Positions 1 to 7,847 of a stretch of DNA of 44,871 nucleotides are shown here, one piece after another. The position numbers and the translations under genes are program-made. Position 1 is the stretch's first letter. Every line of letters begins with the position of its first letter. The DNA comes from Anaerolineaceae bacterium (lineage in GTDB: Bacteria > Chloroflexota > Anaerolineae > Anaerolineales > Anaerolineaceae): contig JADLFQ010000012.1 of NCBI GenBank assembly GCA_020845515.1, positions 1 through 44,871 on the forward strand, read 5' to 3'. Below the pieces are notes generated by a model. The model was given only the letters and a program-made list of their open reading frames with translations. It made no database searches and had not been told where the DNA came from.

Positions 1-122
1 GAAAGTGGGCAAACAACTGGCTGCCCATTTGGAATACTGCTGGGCGGATATTGGCAACTGGCTTCCCTGAAGCACTTATCCAAACCTGTAACCGTCAGAA
101 AACCGCGCTTATAATTCGCCCC

Positions 123-1187
123 TTAAGAGCAAAACTCCTCAATTGTCACCAGCAGCGCTTCAATATCATCCAATTGCGTTTCCCCCATGTGCGCGATGCG
201 AAAATTTTTCTCCTTCAGCGGCCCGTAACCATTGGCAACGCGCATGCCGCGCGCCAGCAGAAACTTGTTCAAGTCCGCCACCGCAAACCCGCGCGTGTTG
301 ATCAACGAGGTAACTGTCTTGGAACGCCCCCCTATCGGAGCGAGTGGAGGCATATCCTGTTCTTCAGCCCATTTTTGCACACGTCCCGCCATGACGGCAT
401 GTCGGGCAAAGCGATTCTCCAGCCCCTCTTCCAGAATACAATCGAGCTGCACATCCAGCGCGAAAATCAGCGCCATTGCCGGTGTCATTGGGGTCGAGTC
501 CTTGAGCCGGTGTTTTTCCATTAATAGCAGATCAAAGTACCAGCCTCGGTTGGCAACTGTCTCAGCTTTCTTCATTGCTCGTTCCGAAGCCGCTGCCAGC
601 GACAGACCAGGCGGCAACGCCAGGCACTGTTGCGATGCGGTAAAGAGAAAATCAATCCCCCAGGCTTCCATTTCTATCTTTACACCGCCGAGCGAAGAGA
701 CCGCGTCCACCAGCACCAACGTATCCGGGCTGGTTTCACGCGCTGCCGCACACAATTCTTCCAACGGGTTCTCCGCCCCGGTGGAAGTTTCGTTATGGAC
801 GATGGCAACAGCCTCGTAATGGTTCTTTTTCAGCGCATCCGCCAGCATCTCTGGTGAGATCACCTGCCCGTATTCCACCGCGAGCATCTCCGCTTTTTTC
901 CCATTGCTCACTGCAATATCAAACCAGCGCTGTGAAAATGCTCCATTGGCGCAACACAGCACATCTTGCGCAATAAAATTACGCATGGCGGCCTCTTGCA
1001 TCCCGGAACCGGAAGCGGTGACCAGAAAAACGGGCTGTTGGGGGTGAAAGAGCTTGCGGGCTTTTTCTTCCACCCGCTGAAAAACGGCTTGAAATTCCCT
1101 GCTGCGGTGCGGCAGCATCGGCCGCGCCTGGGCAGCCAGCACTTCAGGGGGAACGTCAACAGGACCAGGGATGAACATTGGTGTCAT
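123..1187 (-). CDS. Class V aminotransferase, alanine-glyoxylate type, with Gln at the PLP-lysine position
   Basis: This 354-aa protein has the fold-type I layout of the alanine/serine-glyoxylate aminotransferase family. It shows an N-terminal PGPVDVPPEVL, a glycine/serine-rich TASGSGMQEA cofactor loop (about residues 57-65), the Asp of LVDAVSSLGG (about 161) and a C-terminal GGRSKTVTS and RIAHMG region. Family members transfer amino groups to glyoxylate or pyruvate through a Schiff base on the Lys of an S-Q-K motif. Here the matching segment reads TASQQCLALPPG, so residue 187 is Gln (codon CAG on the minus strand, bases 627-629). It is either an altered-activity paralog or carries a one-base change from AAG. 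The ATG is preceded by GGGAGG with short spacing; the fourth-codon ATG at 1178 is an alternative. It lies downstream of a small membrane protein and the sortase on the same strand. Confidence 0.85.
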   Translation of the reverse strand: MTPMFIPGPVDVPPEVLAAQARPMLPHRSREFQAVFQRVEEKARKLFHPQQPVFLVTASGSGMQEAAMRNFIAQDVLCCANGAFSQRWFDIAVSNGKKAEMLAVEYGQVISPEMLADALKKNHYEAVAIVHNETSTGAENPLEELCAAARETSPDTLVLVDAVSSLGGVKIEMEAWGIDFLFTASQQCLALPPGLSLAAASERAMKKAETVANRGWYFDLLLMEKHRLKDSTPMTPAMALIFALDVQLDCILEEGLENRFARHAVMAGRVQKWAEEQDMPPLAPIGGRSKTVTSLINTRGFAVADLNKFLLARGMRVANGYGPLKEKNFRIAHMGETQLDDIEALLVTIEEFCS

Positions 1188-1275
1188 GGCCTCCCTCTTT
1201 CCATCCGCGCTTACAACTCAGGGTAAAACTGAGCACAACCGGGCTTTTGCCCGGCTCCGGCGGCCATTGTCTCGT

Positions 1276-1494
1276 TTACTTCAGGATGAATGAAAGGGCA
1301 ATCAAGATAGCCGTAAAGCTGACAGCGAGAATGCCAATCTTTTTAAGATCCGCTCTCACGTAGCTGTAGTCGGGGTTGAATTCGGCGCTGCTGCCGGGGC
1401 GGCCGGTACTGACCACAGGGCGGCCTGTGGAGGTTTCCACTTTTTCAGGATGGCTGGCCACCGGTTTGGACTGTCGTTTCTGTTTCTTCGCCAT
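1276..1494 (-). CDS. Small single-pass membrane protein, function unknown
   Basis: A 72-aa protein with a basic, Ser/Pro-rich N-terminal half (it begins MAKKQKRQSK) and one hydrophobic segment at the very C-terminus, ending in IGILAVSFTAILIALSFILK. This predicts a tail-anchored or N-in single-pass membrane protein. The ATG at 1494 was chosen because AAGGAG lies 8 nt upstream; an in-frame GTG three codons earlier has no spacing to that site. It sits 46 bp after the sortase gene on the same strand, so the two may be co-transcribed. I do not recognise the family and assign no function. Confidence 0.65.
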   Translation of the reverse strand: MAKKQKRQSKPVASHPEKVETSTGRPVVSTGRPGSSAEFNPDYSYVRADLKKIGILAVSFTAILIALSFILK

Positions 1495-1540
1495 GAGAGG
1501 CACTCCTTCTTAATCAATTAATAAGTACGATTGTAAAGAT

Positions 1541-2473
1541 CTATTTCTGTAAAACCGCTCGAACCACAATGCGCTGGTTGGAAACCAGGTAAGGGTAACA
1601 GGAGATCAATGTTACCATTGAATCTTGTGTAGGCGCCAGCCATTCCACCTGAGTGGGCTCAACAATATGCGTCTCCTGCACAATATAGGTAAAGGCACGC
1701 TGGTTGGTAAAGAGAGTAACCGCATCACCTGCTTTCAACCGGTCGAGATCGCGAAAAATCTCACCGAACACGTCGTTGTGCGCCGAAAGGACGATGTTGC
1801 CGTCCTTGCCGGGGTTTGGCGTTCCAGCATGCTGCCCCACGCCTTTCTTTAACTGTTCCCACCCATCCCCTTGCACCACCGGAGCATCCACATTTAAAGC
1901 ACTGATCTGAACGCGAACAGCCTGTTCCGGCCCCGGCGTGGGGACGGGCAAGTTTGCCAGTGACTGTACCAGCGGGCGCAGATGCTCAGGGATCTCGGCT
2001 TCATTCGGCTGTACGCCGCCCGGCGAATTTGGGGGAGTATGGCCGGAGGGCAGTACCAGCGCCATAATCAAAGGTGTTGGTGTCAGGGTGGGCTGTGTCA
2101 GCAGGGAGGCCGTTTCCCGGTTTAGGTTGCGCAGGATGTTGAAGCCGCTCAACAGTACAAAGACCAGCCCCAATACAGCCGCAATTTCGGCGATCAGCAG
2201 CACCTTTTCAAACTGGGGCGAACGTTTTCGCCGCCGGGAATCAGGAGTTCGCAGTTGGTCACCTGCTTCGCCTGGCGCAGTGCTTTTCTGCGTTCGTGCC
2301 GTTGTTTCTGCCGGCGCGGAGGCAGCCGCCACCAGCCTTCCGGTCTGGCGGAAATGCTCGATGCGCGCCTGACGCTCCGCCTTTTGCTTTTCCACCAAAA
2401 GACGGCGCAGTTCTTCCACGCTTAAGTCTTCAATCGTTCGCTGCCGAGGCAAATCCACTCTCTCCACCCGCAA
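1541..2473 (-). CDS. Sortase family transpeptidase
   Basis: Sortases cleave a C-terminal sorting signal and join the protein to the cell envelope or make pilin-type isopeptide links. This 310-aa protein has a charged N-terminal region rich in Glu/Arg/Lys (about residues 10-90), one transmembrane helix (about 90-113), a Pro/Thr-rich linker and a C-terminal sortase barrel. Catalytic candidates are His232 in LSAHND, Cys292 in TLISC and Arg301 in NQRIVV, the usual His-Cys-Arg triad. The topology is that of a membrane-anchored sortase of class D/E type; no sorting substrate was seen in the window. The frame opens at a TTG at 2473 without a good ribosome site; a GTG at 2458 preceded by GGAGAGA is an alternative start. 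Confidence 0.85.
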   Translation of the reverse strand: MRVERVDLPRQRTIEDLSVEELRRLLVEKQKAERQARIEHFRQTGRLVAAASAPAETTARTQKSTAPGEAGDQLRTPDSRRRKRSPQFEKVLLIAEIAAVLGLVFVLLSGFNILRNLNRETASLLTQPTLTPTPLIMALVLPSGHTPPNSPGGVQPNEAEIPEHLRPLVQSLANLPVPTPGPEQAVRVQISALNVDAPVVQGDGWEQLKKGVGQHAGTPNPGKDGNIVLSAHNDVFGEIFRDLDRLKAGDAVTLFTNQRAFTYIVQETHIVEPTQVEWLAPTQDSMVTLISCYPYLVSNQRIVVRAVLQK

Positions 2474-2614
2474 GGTTCAGACACGGGTGTTTCAGGATTA
2501 TACTCCAAATGTACGTGGCCTTCTTGAAAAAAACAGCATTAAAGTGAACCGTCATAAGTTTTTTGAAAGTTACAAGCCGCTTTTTAGCGCTTCTTTACTC
2601 CCCATTTAAACCAA

Positions 2615-2658
2615 AAAGCCTGGCTCTTCGTAACAATTCACGCGAAGAGCCAGGCTTT
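2615..2658 (-). terminator. metY-type intrinsic terminator, left copy
   Basis: A 15-16 bp stem, AAGCCTGGCTCTTCG against CGAAGAGCCAGGCTT, encloses a 12-nt loop. On the minus strand it is followed by TTTTTGG. The stem is perfect in this copy; the right-hand copy has one G-T pair. Its original job is ending metY transcripts; here it may insulate the sortase from transcription coming out of the island. Confidence 0.85.
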
Positions 2659-2723
2659 ACAGCAGGTTGGGTAGAGAACCTTTTGTCAAATGAACCGGCT
2701 CTAAACCCGACAGGATGCTAAAT

Positions 2724-2918
<195 letters not shown>

Positions 2919-3093
2919 TTATATACTGCTACAACAGATGACAGCTTTACAAATAAGCATACCCTGCCTATCCTGCCCATATTAAGGATTTCCTTGACCA
3001 CTATTTTAGCCACTCCCTAATTTCGGACTTTTGGCATGCTCCGAGTTTACCATGTATAATGATTTGTTAATGTGCCTTCAGCGAACTACTGAG

Positions 3094-3300
3094 TCATAGC
3101 GAACGCGCCGCTGGCATCGCTGCCCCGATTTCACCAGCTCGTTCGGCCTGTTCTGCTTCGTCAAATAACCCTGCCACATAGACGTGATTGTTGATAAACT
3201 TGTCTGGGTAAGTATGGTCGTGGAAAACCAAGTTTAGCCTTTTCGGGGCTTCTTTGCTTCTTCTTGTCCGTACATCAGTTGCTTTATTGACTTCGCATCC
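3094..3300 (-). pseudogene. Possible gene remnant next to the left island junction
   Basis: The minus strand has an open frame of 68 codons without an ATG, ending with TGA at 3094-3096, that reads like the C-terminus of a real protein (segments such as LNLVFHDHTYPDKFINN and AGLFDEAEQAERAGEIGAA). A second protein-like frame runs into it from 3368 to 3234 (segments LKKLEMPFLLYKRLY and KSIKQLMYGQEEAKK), which would imply a frameshift near 3240. I do not recognise the family. The same DNA also contains the IclR promoter and operator, so chance coding appearance remains possible. No other gene is seen between 2890 and 3461. Confidence 0.3.
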
Positions 3301-3341
3301 TTAAATGTGTACAATCGTTTATATAATAGGAACGGCATTTC
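3287..3341 (+). promoter_or_regulatory. Promoter and IclR-type operator of the first iclR gene
   Basis: TTGACT (3287-3292), a 17-bp spacer and TACAAT (3310-3315) form a good sigma-70-type promoter reading toward the regulator at 3462. Thirteen bases downstream lies GGAACGGCATTTC (3329-3341), an imperfect inverted repeat identical to the one at 14576-14588 and close to the perfect palindrome at 21125-21137. A site overlapping the transcription start suggests autorepression. Confidence 0.6.
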
Positions 3342-3461
3342 TAATTTCTTTAAATCAGCAACCCGCATGTCTGCGGACAGCTCTTGCCCATTAAAATCAT
3401 CGCACTATACTTATATCATATACAATCTGGCATTCAAATTTGAGCAAAAACAGGCGGATAC

Positions 3462-4337
3462 GTGAGCAAAAAATCTTACGAGCAGCAACATAACCAGTCA
3501 TTGGCGAAAGCGTTGGAAATTCTAAACATGTTTAGCGATCAAAAACCTGAATGGGGAATTCGTGAGCTTGGGCGTGAACTTGGCATTAATCCAACAACAA
3601 TCTTCCGTTTGGTGCGGACGATGGTGGACGCTGGCTATATGGAACAGGATCCAGAAAAACAATATTACTCTTTGGGCCCGCGTGTCCTGAAACTGGCTGA
3701 AGTTTATCAACGTTACAACCCGCTGCCGCTGATTGCCAAAAAGGTATTTGAAAATTATGCAGATCGTTTTGAACATTCCATCTATTTCGGTTGTCTCAAC
3801 AATTATGAATTAATTTATCTGGCATTCCAGAATGGCCGCGCTCCACTGCGGGTGATGATCGAGCCCGGGGCTTCCACCAGCTTACATTCTACAGCGCTAG
3901 GGAAGGTCCTGCTGGCTTTTCAAAAAGACGAATTCATAGCCGAATTTCTAAAGGCACGTCCCTTAAAAAAATCTTCTCCCCGTACAATCGTTGATCCGCA
4001 AGAACTATGGGAGCAAATTCGTGAGATCAGGCGCAACAATTACGCAATCAACGATGGAGAACAATATCCAGATATTGGTTCCCTGGGCGTTCCTGTTCCT
4101 GAGAAAGACCGACTCAATCGATTTGCAATCAGCCTGGCCTATCCACGCCACTTGATCACGGAAAAACGGATCACACTTAAAGAACTGCTACCCCTCGCTC
4201 AAGAGATTGCCAGAGAAATTGCGGCCAGAATCAATTGGACCCGGGTGGAAAATCCAGGTCTCAAATATGCGGATATTGGATTAAACCGCTTTATTTCTTC
4301 GGATTTTGATATCCAAAATGAATCCAATCACGAATGA
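3462..4337 (+). CDS. IclR family transcriptional regulator (left)
   Basis: A 291-aa regulator with an N-terminal winged helix-turn-helix (about residues 12-75; recognition region RELGRELGINPTTIFRLVRT) and a C-terminal IclR effector-binding domain (TALGKVLLAF, NNYAINDGEQ and a final SLAYPRHL segment). IclR proteins bind small organic acids or aromatic ligands and control nearby catabolic operons. The start is a GTG with AGGCGG upstream. The protein is clearly paralogous to the IclR at 21199-21993: the recognition helices are nearly identical, so they probably read related operators. It faces the LLM gene at 4401 convergently and has its own promoter with an operator over the start site. The tail after residue 255 is longer than in the paralog. 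Confidence 0.92.
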   Translation: MSKKSYEQQHNQSLAKALEILNMFSDQKPEWGIRELGRELGINPTTIFRLVRTMVDAGYMEQDPEKQYYSLGPRVLKLAEVYQRYNPLPLIAKKVFENYADRFEHSIYFGCLNNYELIYLAFQNGRAPLRVMIEPGASTSLHSTALGKVLLAFQKDEFIAEFLKARPLKKSSPRTIVDPQELWEQIREIRRNNYAINDGEQYPDIGSLGVPVPEKDRLNRFAISLAYPRHLITEKRITLKELLPLAQEIAREIAARINWTRVENPGLKYADIGLNRFISSDFDIQNESNHE

Positions 4338-4353
4338 TTTTGAAGGAAGAAGA

Positions 4354-4387
4354 CCGGGTTAGTGTAGCATTCCGTGCACCAACCCGG
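4354..4387 (+). terminator. Terminator hairpin between convergent iclR and LLM genes
   Basis: CCGGGTT (4354-4360) pairs with AACCCGG (4381-4387), with an additional GTG/CAC pairing inside the loop. On the plus strand it is followed by CCGATTTTC. It lies in the 63-bp gap between two genes whose 3' ends meet, where a bidirectional terminator is expected, but the T-run is short. Confidence 0.5.
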
Positions 4388-4400
4388 CCGATTTTCTGAT

Positions 4401-5408
4401 TTACGCGATATGCGGCATCACCTCTTCAGCAAATACCTGCATTTGATCTTTAAGCTCTGCTACGGTATCGGCGCAGTAGTAGGTTCCGCAAAGGTGTGTT
4501 ACCCCAACTTCTTCCAATCGCTTCGCCTTCTCGACTACCTCAGCCGCGCTCCCCACCAGGTTGGCTTGCACAAGATCAATGCCGGCCTGGTCTTTGAGCG
4601 TTGATTGTTTCAGAGAAATCAGGTGTTCATACAACTGGCTCCGTTGAAAACGCTCTACTGCCTCCTCATGCGTCTTTCCGATATAGCAAATTAATTGCGG
4701 GGCAACTTCGAGCTTGCTGCCATCCCGCCCCAGAGAAGCCGCTGTCTCTTTTAATGTAGCGATGTGTTTCCGCAACTGTTCCACCGGCATGCCAGCCGGC
4801 ATCCAGCCCTGCCCATACATCGCAGCCCGCCGCACCGCGTTGGGGTTATTACCGCCCGCATAGAGCGGCAGCGGATCTTGAACTGGTTTGGGATACATCT
4901 CTACATCTTTAAACTCGTAGTATTTCCCCTTCCAGGATGCATTCCGCTCGGTAAACAGTACTCGTAAAGCCTGGATGCTTTCCTCCAGAACATCGCCGCG
5001 CTGGACATGCCAGCTGGGATGCAGCGCCTCGAACTCTTCGCGATAAGCGCCCACACCCACTGCTGCCAGGAAACGGCCCTTGCTGAACTGGTCGAAGGTT
5101 GCAATCTGCTTGGCTGTTACCACAATATCCCGCCGCATGGGCAGCACCAACAACCCTGTCCCAAAACGGAGTGTTTTGGTTTGGGCTGCGATAAACGAAT
5201 AGGTGATCAACGGTTCCCAAAAGTTGGGAGGCGTGGAGAATTGTTCCCGGACATACTTCTGGGTGGTCATATGATCGTTCCCCCAAACAGAATCGTACCC
5301 GAGCTTTTCTGCCCAGACCGCAATCTCGATCACCTGCTCCGGAGTGGCAAACGGAACAGGATACATCATTCCTTCCATACAAGTGGGTAAGCCGATACTT
5401 GCTAACAT
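4401..5408 (-). CDS. LLM class flavin-dependent oxidoreductase 1
   Basis: A luciferase-like TIM-barrel enzyme of 335 aa. Visible family marks are IGLPTCMEG at the N-terminus, GYDSVWGNDH (first strand and active-site His), the RDIVVTAKQIATFDQFSKGR helix, GVGAYREEFEA and VEMYPKPVQDPLPLYAGG. Members use FMN or F420 to oxidise or reduce organic substrates, often as monooxygenases opening C-N, C-S or ring bonds. It shares long identical stretches with LLM 3 at 7848-8864, so the two arose by duplication inside the cluster. ATG at 5408 is preferred because AAAGGA lies 8 nt upstream; an ATG at 5417 abuts the same site. It is the last gene of the long minus-strand run and its substrate is unknown. Confidence 0.85.
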   Translation of the reverse strand: MLASIGLPTCMEGMMYPVPFATPEQVIEIAVWAEKLGYDSVWGNDHMTTQKYVREQFSTPPNFWEPLITYSFIAAQTKTLRFGTGLLVLPMRRDIVVTAKQIATFDQFSKGRFLAAVGVGAYREEFEALHPSWHVQRGDVLEESIQALRVLFTERNASWKGKYYEFKDVEMYPKPVQDPLPLYAGGNNPNAVRRAAMYGQGWMPAGMPVEQLRKHIATLKETAASLGRDGSKLEVAPQLICYIGKTHEEAVERFQRSQLYEHLISLKQSTLKDQAGIDLVQANLVGSAAEVVEKAKRLEEVGVTHLCGTYYCADTVAELKDQMQVFAEEVMPHIA

Positions 5409-5444
5409 ACTTGACATCCTTTCTGTGATTGAATAATTTAGATT

Positions 5445-6644
5445 TTATTCGACAACCAAAAGCTCTCGGCTCAGCTTCGTCAAAAGCTCATTTCCGCCGG
5501 CGCGCACGACAAAGGGGTCTTCCACGTGGATGGCTCCGAGGCCAAATTCATAGTATGGTGTTTCGATGTTGACCACAGTTCCTTCCTCGATGATATCCGT
5601 TACTCCTGGGGCGATCATAACGTCTTCGTAAATCTCCGCGCCAATGCCGTGCCCCACGTGGTGGCGCTCGTAATGAGAGAGACCAGCCTTACGGGTAGCG
5701 TCCACCGTCAGATCAAAAACCTCACCCCCGGTCATGCCGGCTTTGGTTTTTTCAAGAGCTTGCTGCTCTCCCTCCAGGACTGCCCGGTAGATGTTGCGGG
5801 CGCGGGTACTCGGTTCACCAAGAGAAGCTATCCGGGCAATATCAGCCCAATACCCATCGAAAAAGCAACCCAAATCAAACCAAATACTATCCCCTCGCTT
5901 CAAAGGCGTGTGTCCTGGCTCCACCTCGCCCGCGATGCCGTTGCGGCCAAACCGGATCAGCGTAAAATGGGGTTTGGCGCCCTGGCTAACGATTGAGCGC
6001 TCAAACTCGCGCGCCATTTCATATTCTGTTACACCTTCCCGGGCAATACTCAACGCAGCAATAAGAGCATTTTCCGCTATTCTGGTAACCTTACGCAACC
6101 GTTTAATTTCCTCAGGGGTTTTTACTTTCCGTACCCAGCGCAGCAATTTGGAAGCAGAGGAAAAATGCGCGCCTGGCAGTTTTTCTTTCAAAGTTTCAAA
6201 ACCGCCTCCTCTCAGGTTCAATTCATCTACACCCACTTTCTTATCCCCCAACCCCAGCTTCCTTAAGGCAGAGACGAGTGCATCCATGGGTGTATCTTCT
6301 GCTTGGGCTTCCTGGGAAATCACCCGCAGCCACTCCTCATCTTTTGTCAACGTAACATCCACAAATGGACCGGGACGGTAAAATTTACCGTATGGGATCA
6401 CTTCTCGAATCGTACCAAAGCCCATCCAGGCTTGGTTGCTGAGGCCCATTGAAGTAATAAAAATGGGTTCAGTGGGAGCATCGCGTGTAACTACCGCGTA
6501 GGCCTGGTGTTCATAAGGAAACAAACGAAGACCATCGCTGTTGACGCCGGTAAAATAGTAAACATTACCCAGCGTTGTGGCAACCAAACCATCCAGGCCT
6601 TGTTCATCCATTTTTCTCTGTAACCGTTCAACATTCACTAACAT
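5445..6644 (-). CDS. M24 family metallopeptidase (Xaa-Pro peptidase/creatinase-like)
   Basis: A 399-aa protein with an N-terminal creatinase-type domain (about residues 1-150) and a C-terminal pita-bread domain. All five metal ligands expected for aminopeptidase P-type enzymes are visible: Asp in IWFDLG, Asp in YWADIAR, His in HVGHGIG, Glu in NIETPYYE and Glu in HVEDP. This favours an active dimetal hydrolase (Xaa-Pro dipeptidase or aminopeptidase) over metal-free creatinase, although amide or ureide hydrolysis cannot be excluded. The start is the ATG at 6644 with GAGGAG 7-8 nt upstream; the frame extends five codons to a TTG. It lies between two LLM genes on the same strand (gaps of 36 and about 110 bp), suggesting it processes a product of LLM action. 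Confidence 0.85.
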   Translation of the reverse strand: MLVNVERLQRKMDEQGLDGLVATTLGNVYYFTGVNSDGLRLFPYEHQAYAVVTRDAPTEPIFITSMGLSNQAWMGFGTIREVIPYGKFYRPGPFVDVTLTKDEEWLRVISQEAQAEDTPMDALVSALRKLGLGDKKVGVDELNLRGGGFETLKEKLPGAHFSSASKLLRWVRKVKTPEEIKRLRKVTRIAENALIAALSIAREGVTEYEMAREFERSIVSQGAKPHFTLIRFGRNGIAGEVEPGHTPLKRGDSIWFDLGCFFDGYWADIARIASLGEPSTRARNIYRAVLEGEQQALEKTKAGMTGGEVFDLTVDATRKAGLSHYERHHVGHGIGAEIYEDVMIAPGVTDIIEEGTVVNIETPYYEFGLGAIHVEDPFVVRAGGNELLTKLSRELLVVE

Positions 6645-6754
6645 AGATTCTCTCCTCAAAAATAATTCTCTGTGCTGGCCGTTGGGGCTCGGAATAAATA
6701 CATCTAATTTTATCGAGAAAATCTTTTCCCGATATTTCCTTCGATCCTGCAGAT

Positions 6755-7786
6755 TTATTTTTTAAGCAGTTCATTCACCATGGGCTTGACAACCCTGGCA
6801 AAAGCCCGGACAGTCTCATGAATAGTGCCGCCAGCCGGAGGATGGGGTAAAAAGGTGATATTGTCAACCCCTAACCGGACGACATCGGCCACTTTACGGG
6901 CCACTTCCTCTGCTGTTCCAGCCCAACAGTACTTTTCAGCAAACTCATCCGGGATCAAGTGGGCGTTTTCAACCATAAGGTTATAATCGCGTTTAGCGAT
7001 AATCTCCTCCACTTCTGCCGGAACCTCCAACCCCACCCGGTGGACAAATACTCTATCCGGGTAGCTGTTCCATAAAGACACGCTCAGCATGGGTTTAACC
7101 GCGTTGATAGCCAGTTGGCGGTCTTCTGAGATACATGTATCAACACGTGAGATCAGGGTCAAATCGCTCAAACTGCGTCCCGCCAACTCTGCTCCCTTAG
7201 CAATTTCCGAAATGGCATATCCAATGCCCTGCGGTTCGGCATAGGTGGAGATCATCACCCCATCGGCCACCGCCCCGCCTACTCTGAAGACCAGGTCGCC
7301 GCGCGTTGCTACGATAATCGGGATATCTCCACGCGAGCGGACATTGAGCCGGCCGCGCTTGCATTGAATGACCTGACCCTGGAAGTCAACGGTCTCGCCC
7401 TTCAATAAGCCTCGAATGACATGAACCGCTTCCTGGATCGCTACAGCGGGTTTCGTACGCTTCATTCCCATGACAGGGAAACCCGTCCCCCCCGCGCCAA
7501 GGCCTAGAATGGCACGTCCACCGGAAATCCGATCCAGCGTGTTGATGAACATCGCTGAAAGAGCCGGGTGTACGCTGTAGGGGTCCGAGACGAAGGTGCC
7601 AATTTTAACCTTGTGTGTCTGCCGGGCTACTACCGCCGCCACGGTGTTCATATCCCAAAAGAACTTCTCATTGCTCACCCAGATCTGGTCATAGCCTAGT
7701 TCTTCTATTTCTTCAATAAAGGCTGTCGTTTCTTCAACATCGATATCCTCAGTCCAATGCAGTGCTACGCCAAGTTCTATGCCCAT
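6755..7786 (-). CDS. LLM class oxidoreductase 2, F420-dependent reductase-like
   Basis: A 343-aa TIM-barrel protein of the luciferase-like superfamily, divergent from the other two LLM proteins of the cluster. It resembles the methylene-tetrahydromethanopterin-reductase-like branch: ELGVALHWTED start, ELGYDQIWVSNEKFFWD, VKIGTFVSDPYSVHPAL, LDRISGGRAILGLGAGG and IPIIVATRG. These enzymes often use F420. A C-terminal YCWAGTAEEVARKVADVVRLG segment is typical. The ATG is preceded by AAGGA at somewhat long spacing. It lies between the M24 gene and LLM 3 in the same run. A mixed set of one Mer-like and two monooxygenase-like LLM proteins suggests consecutive redox steps on one substrate. Confidence 0.85.
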   Translation of the reverse strand: MGIELGVALHWTEDIDVEETTAFIEEIEELGYDQIWVSNEKFFWDMNTVAAVVARQTHKVKIGTFVSDPYSVHPALSAMFINTLDRISGGRAILGLGAGGTGFPVMGMKRTKPAVAIQEAVHVIRGLLKGETVDFQGQVIQCKRGRLNVRSRGDIPIIVATRGDLVFRVGGAVADGVMISTYAEPQGIGYAISEIAKGAELAGRSLSDLTLISRVDTCISEDRQLAINAVKPMLSVSLWNSYPDRVFVHRVGLEVPAEVEEIIAKRDYNLMVENAHLIPDEFAEKYCWAGTAEEVARKVADVVRLGVDNITFLPHPPAGGTIHETVRAFARVVKPMVNELLKK

Positions 7787-7847
7787 TTTAATTTTCCATC
7801 CTTATGAATTATCTCTAACTCTTTGAAATACGACGGAGCAAAAAACC

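Noticed and set aside
232-819. 195-aa frame opposite the aminotransferase
   Set aside because: It is a shadow of the real gene on the other strand, with Ser/Arg-rich composition and no ribosome site.
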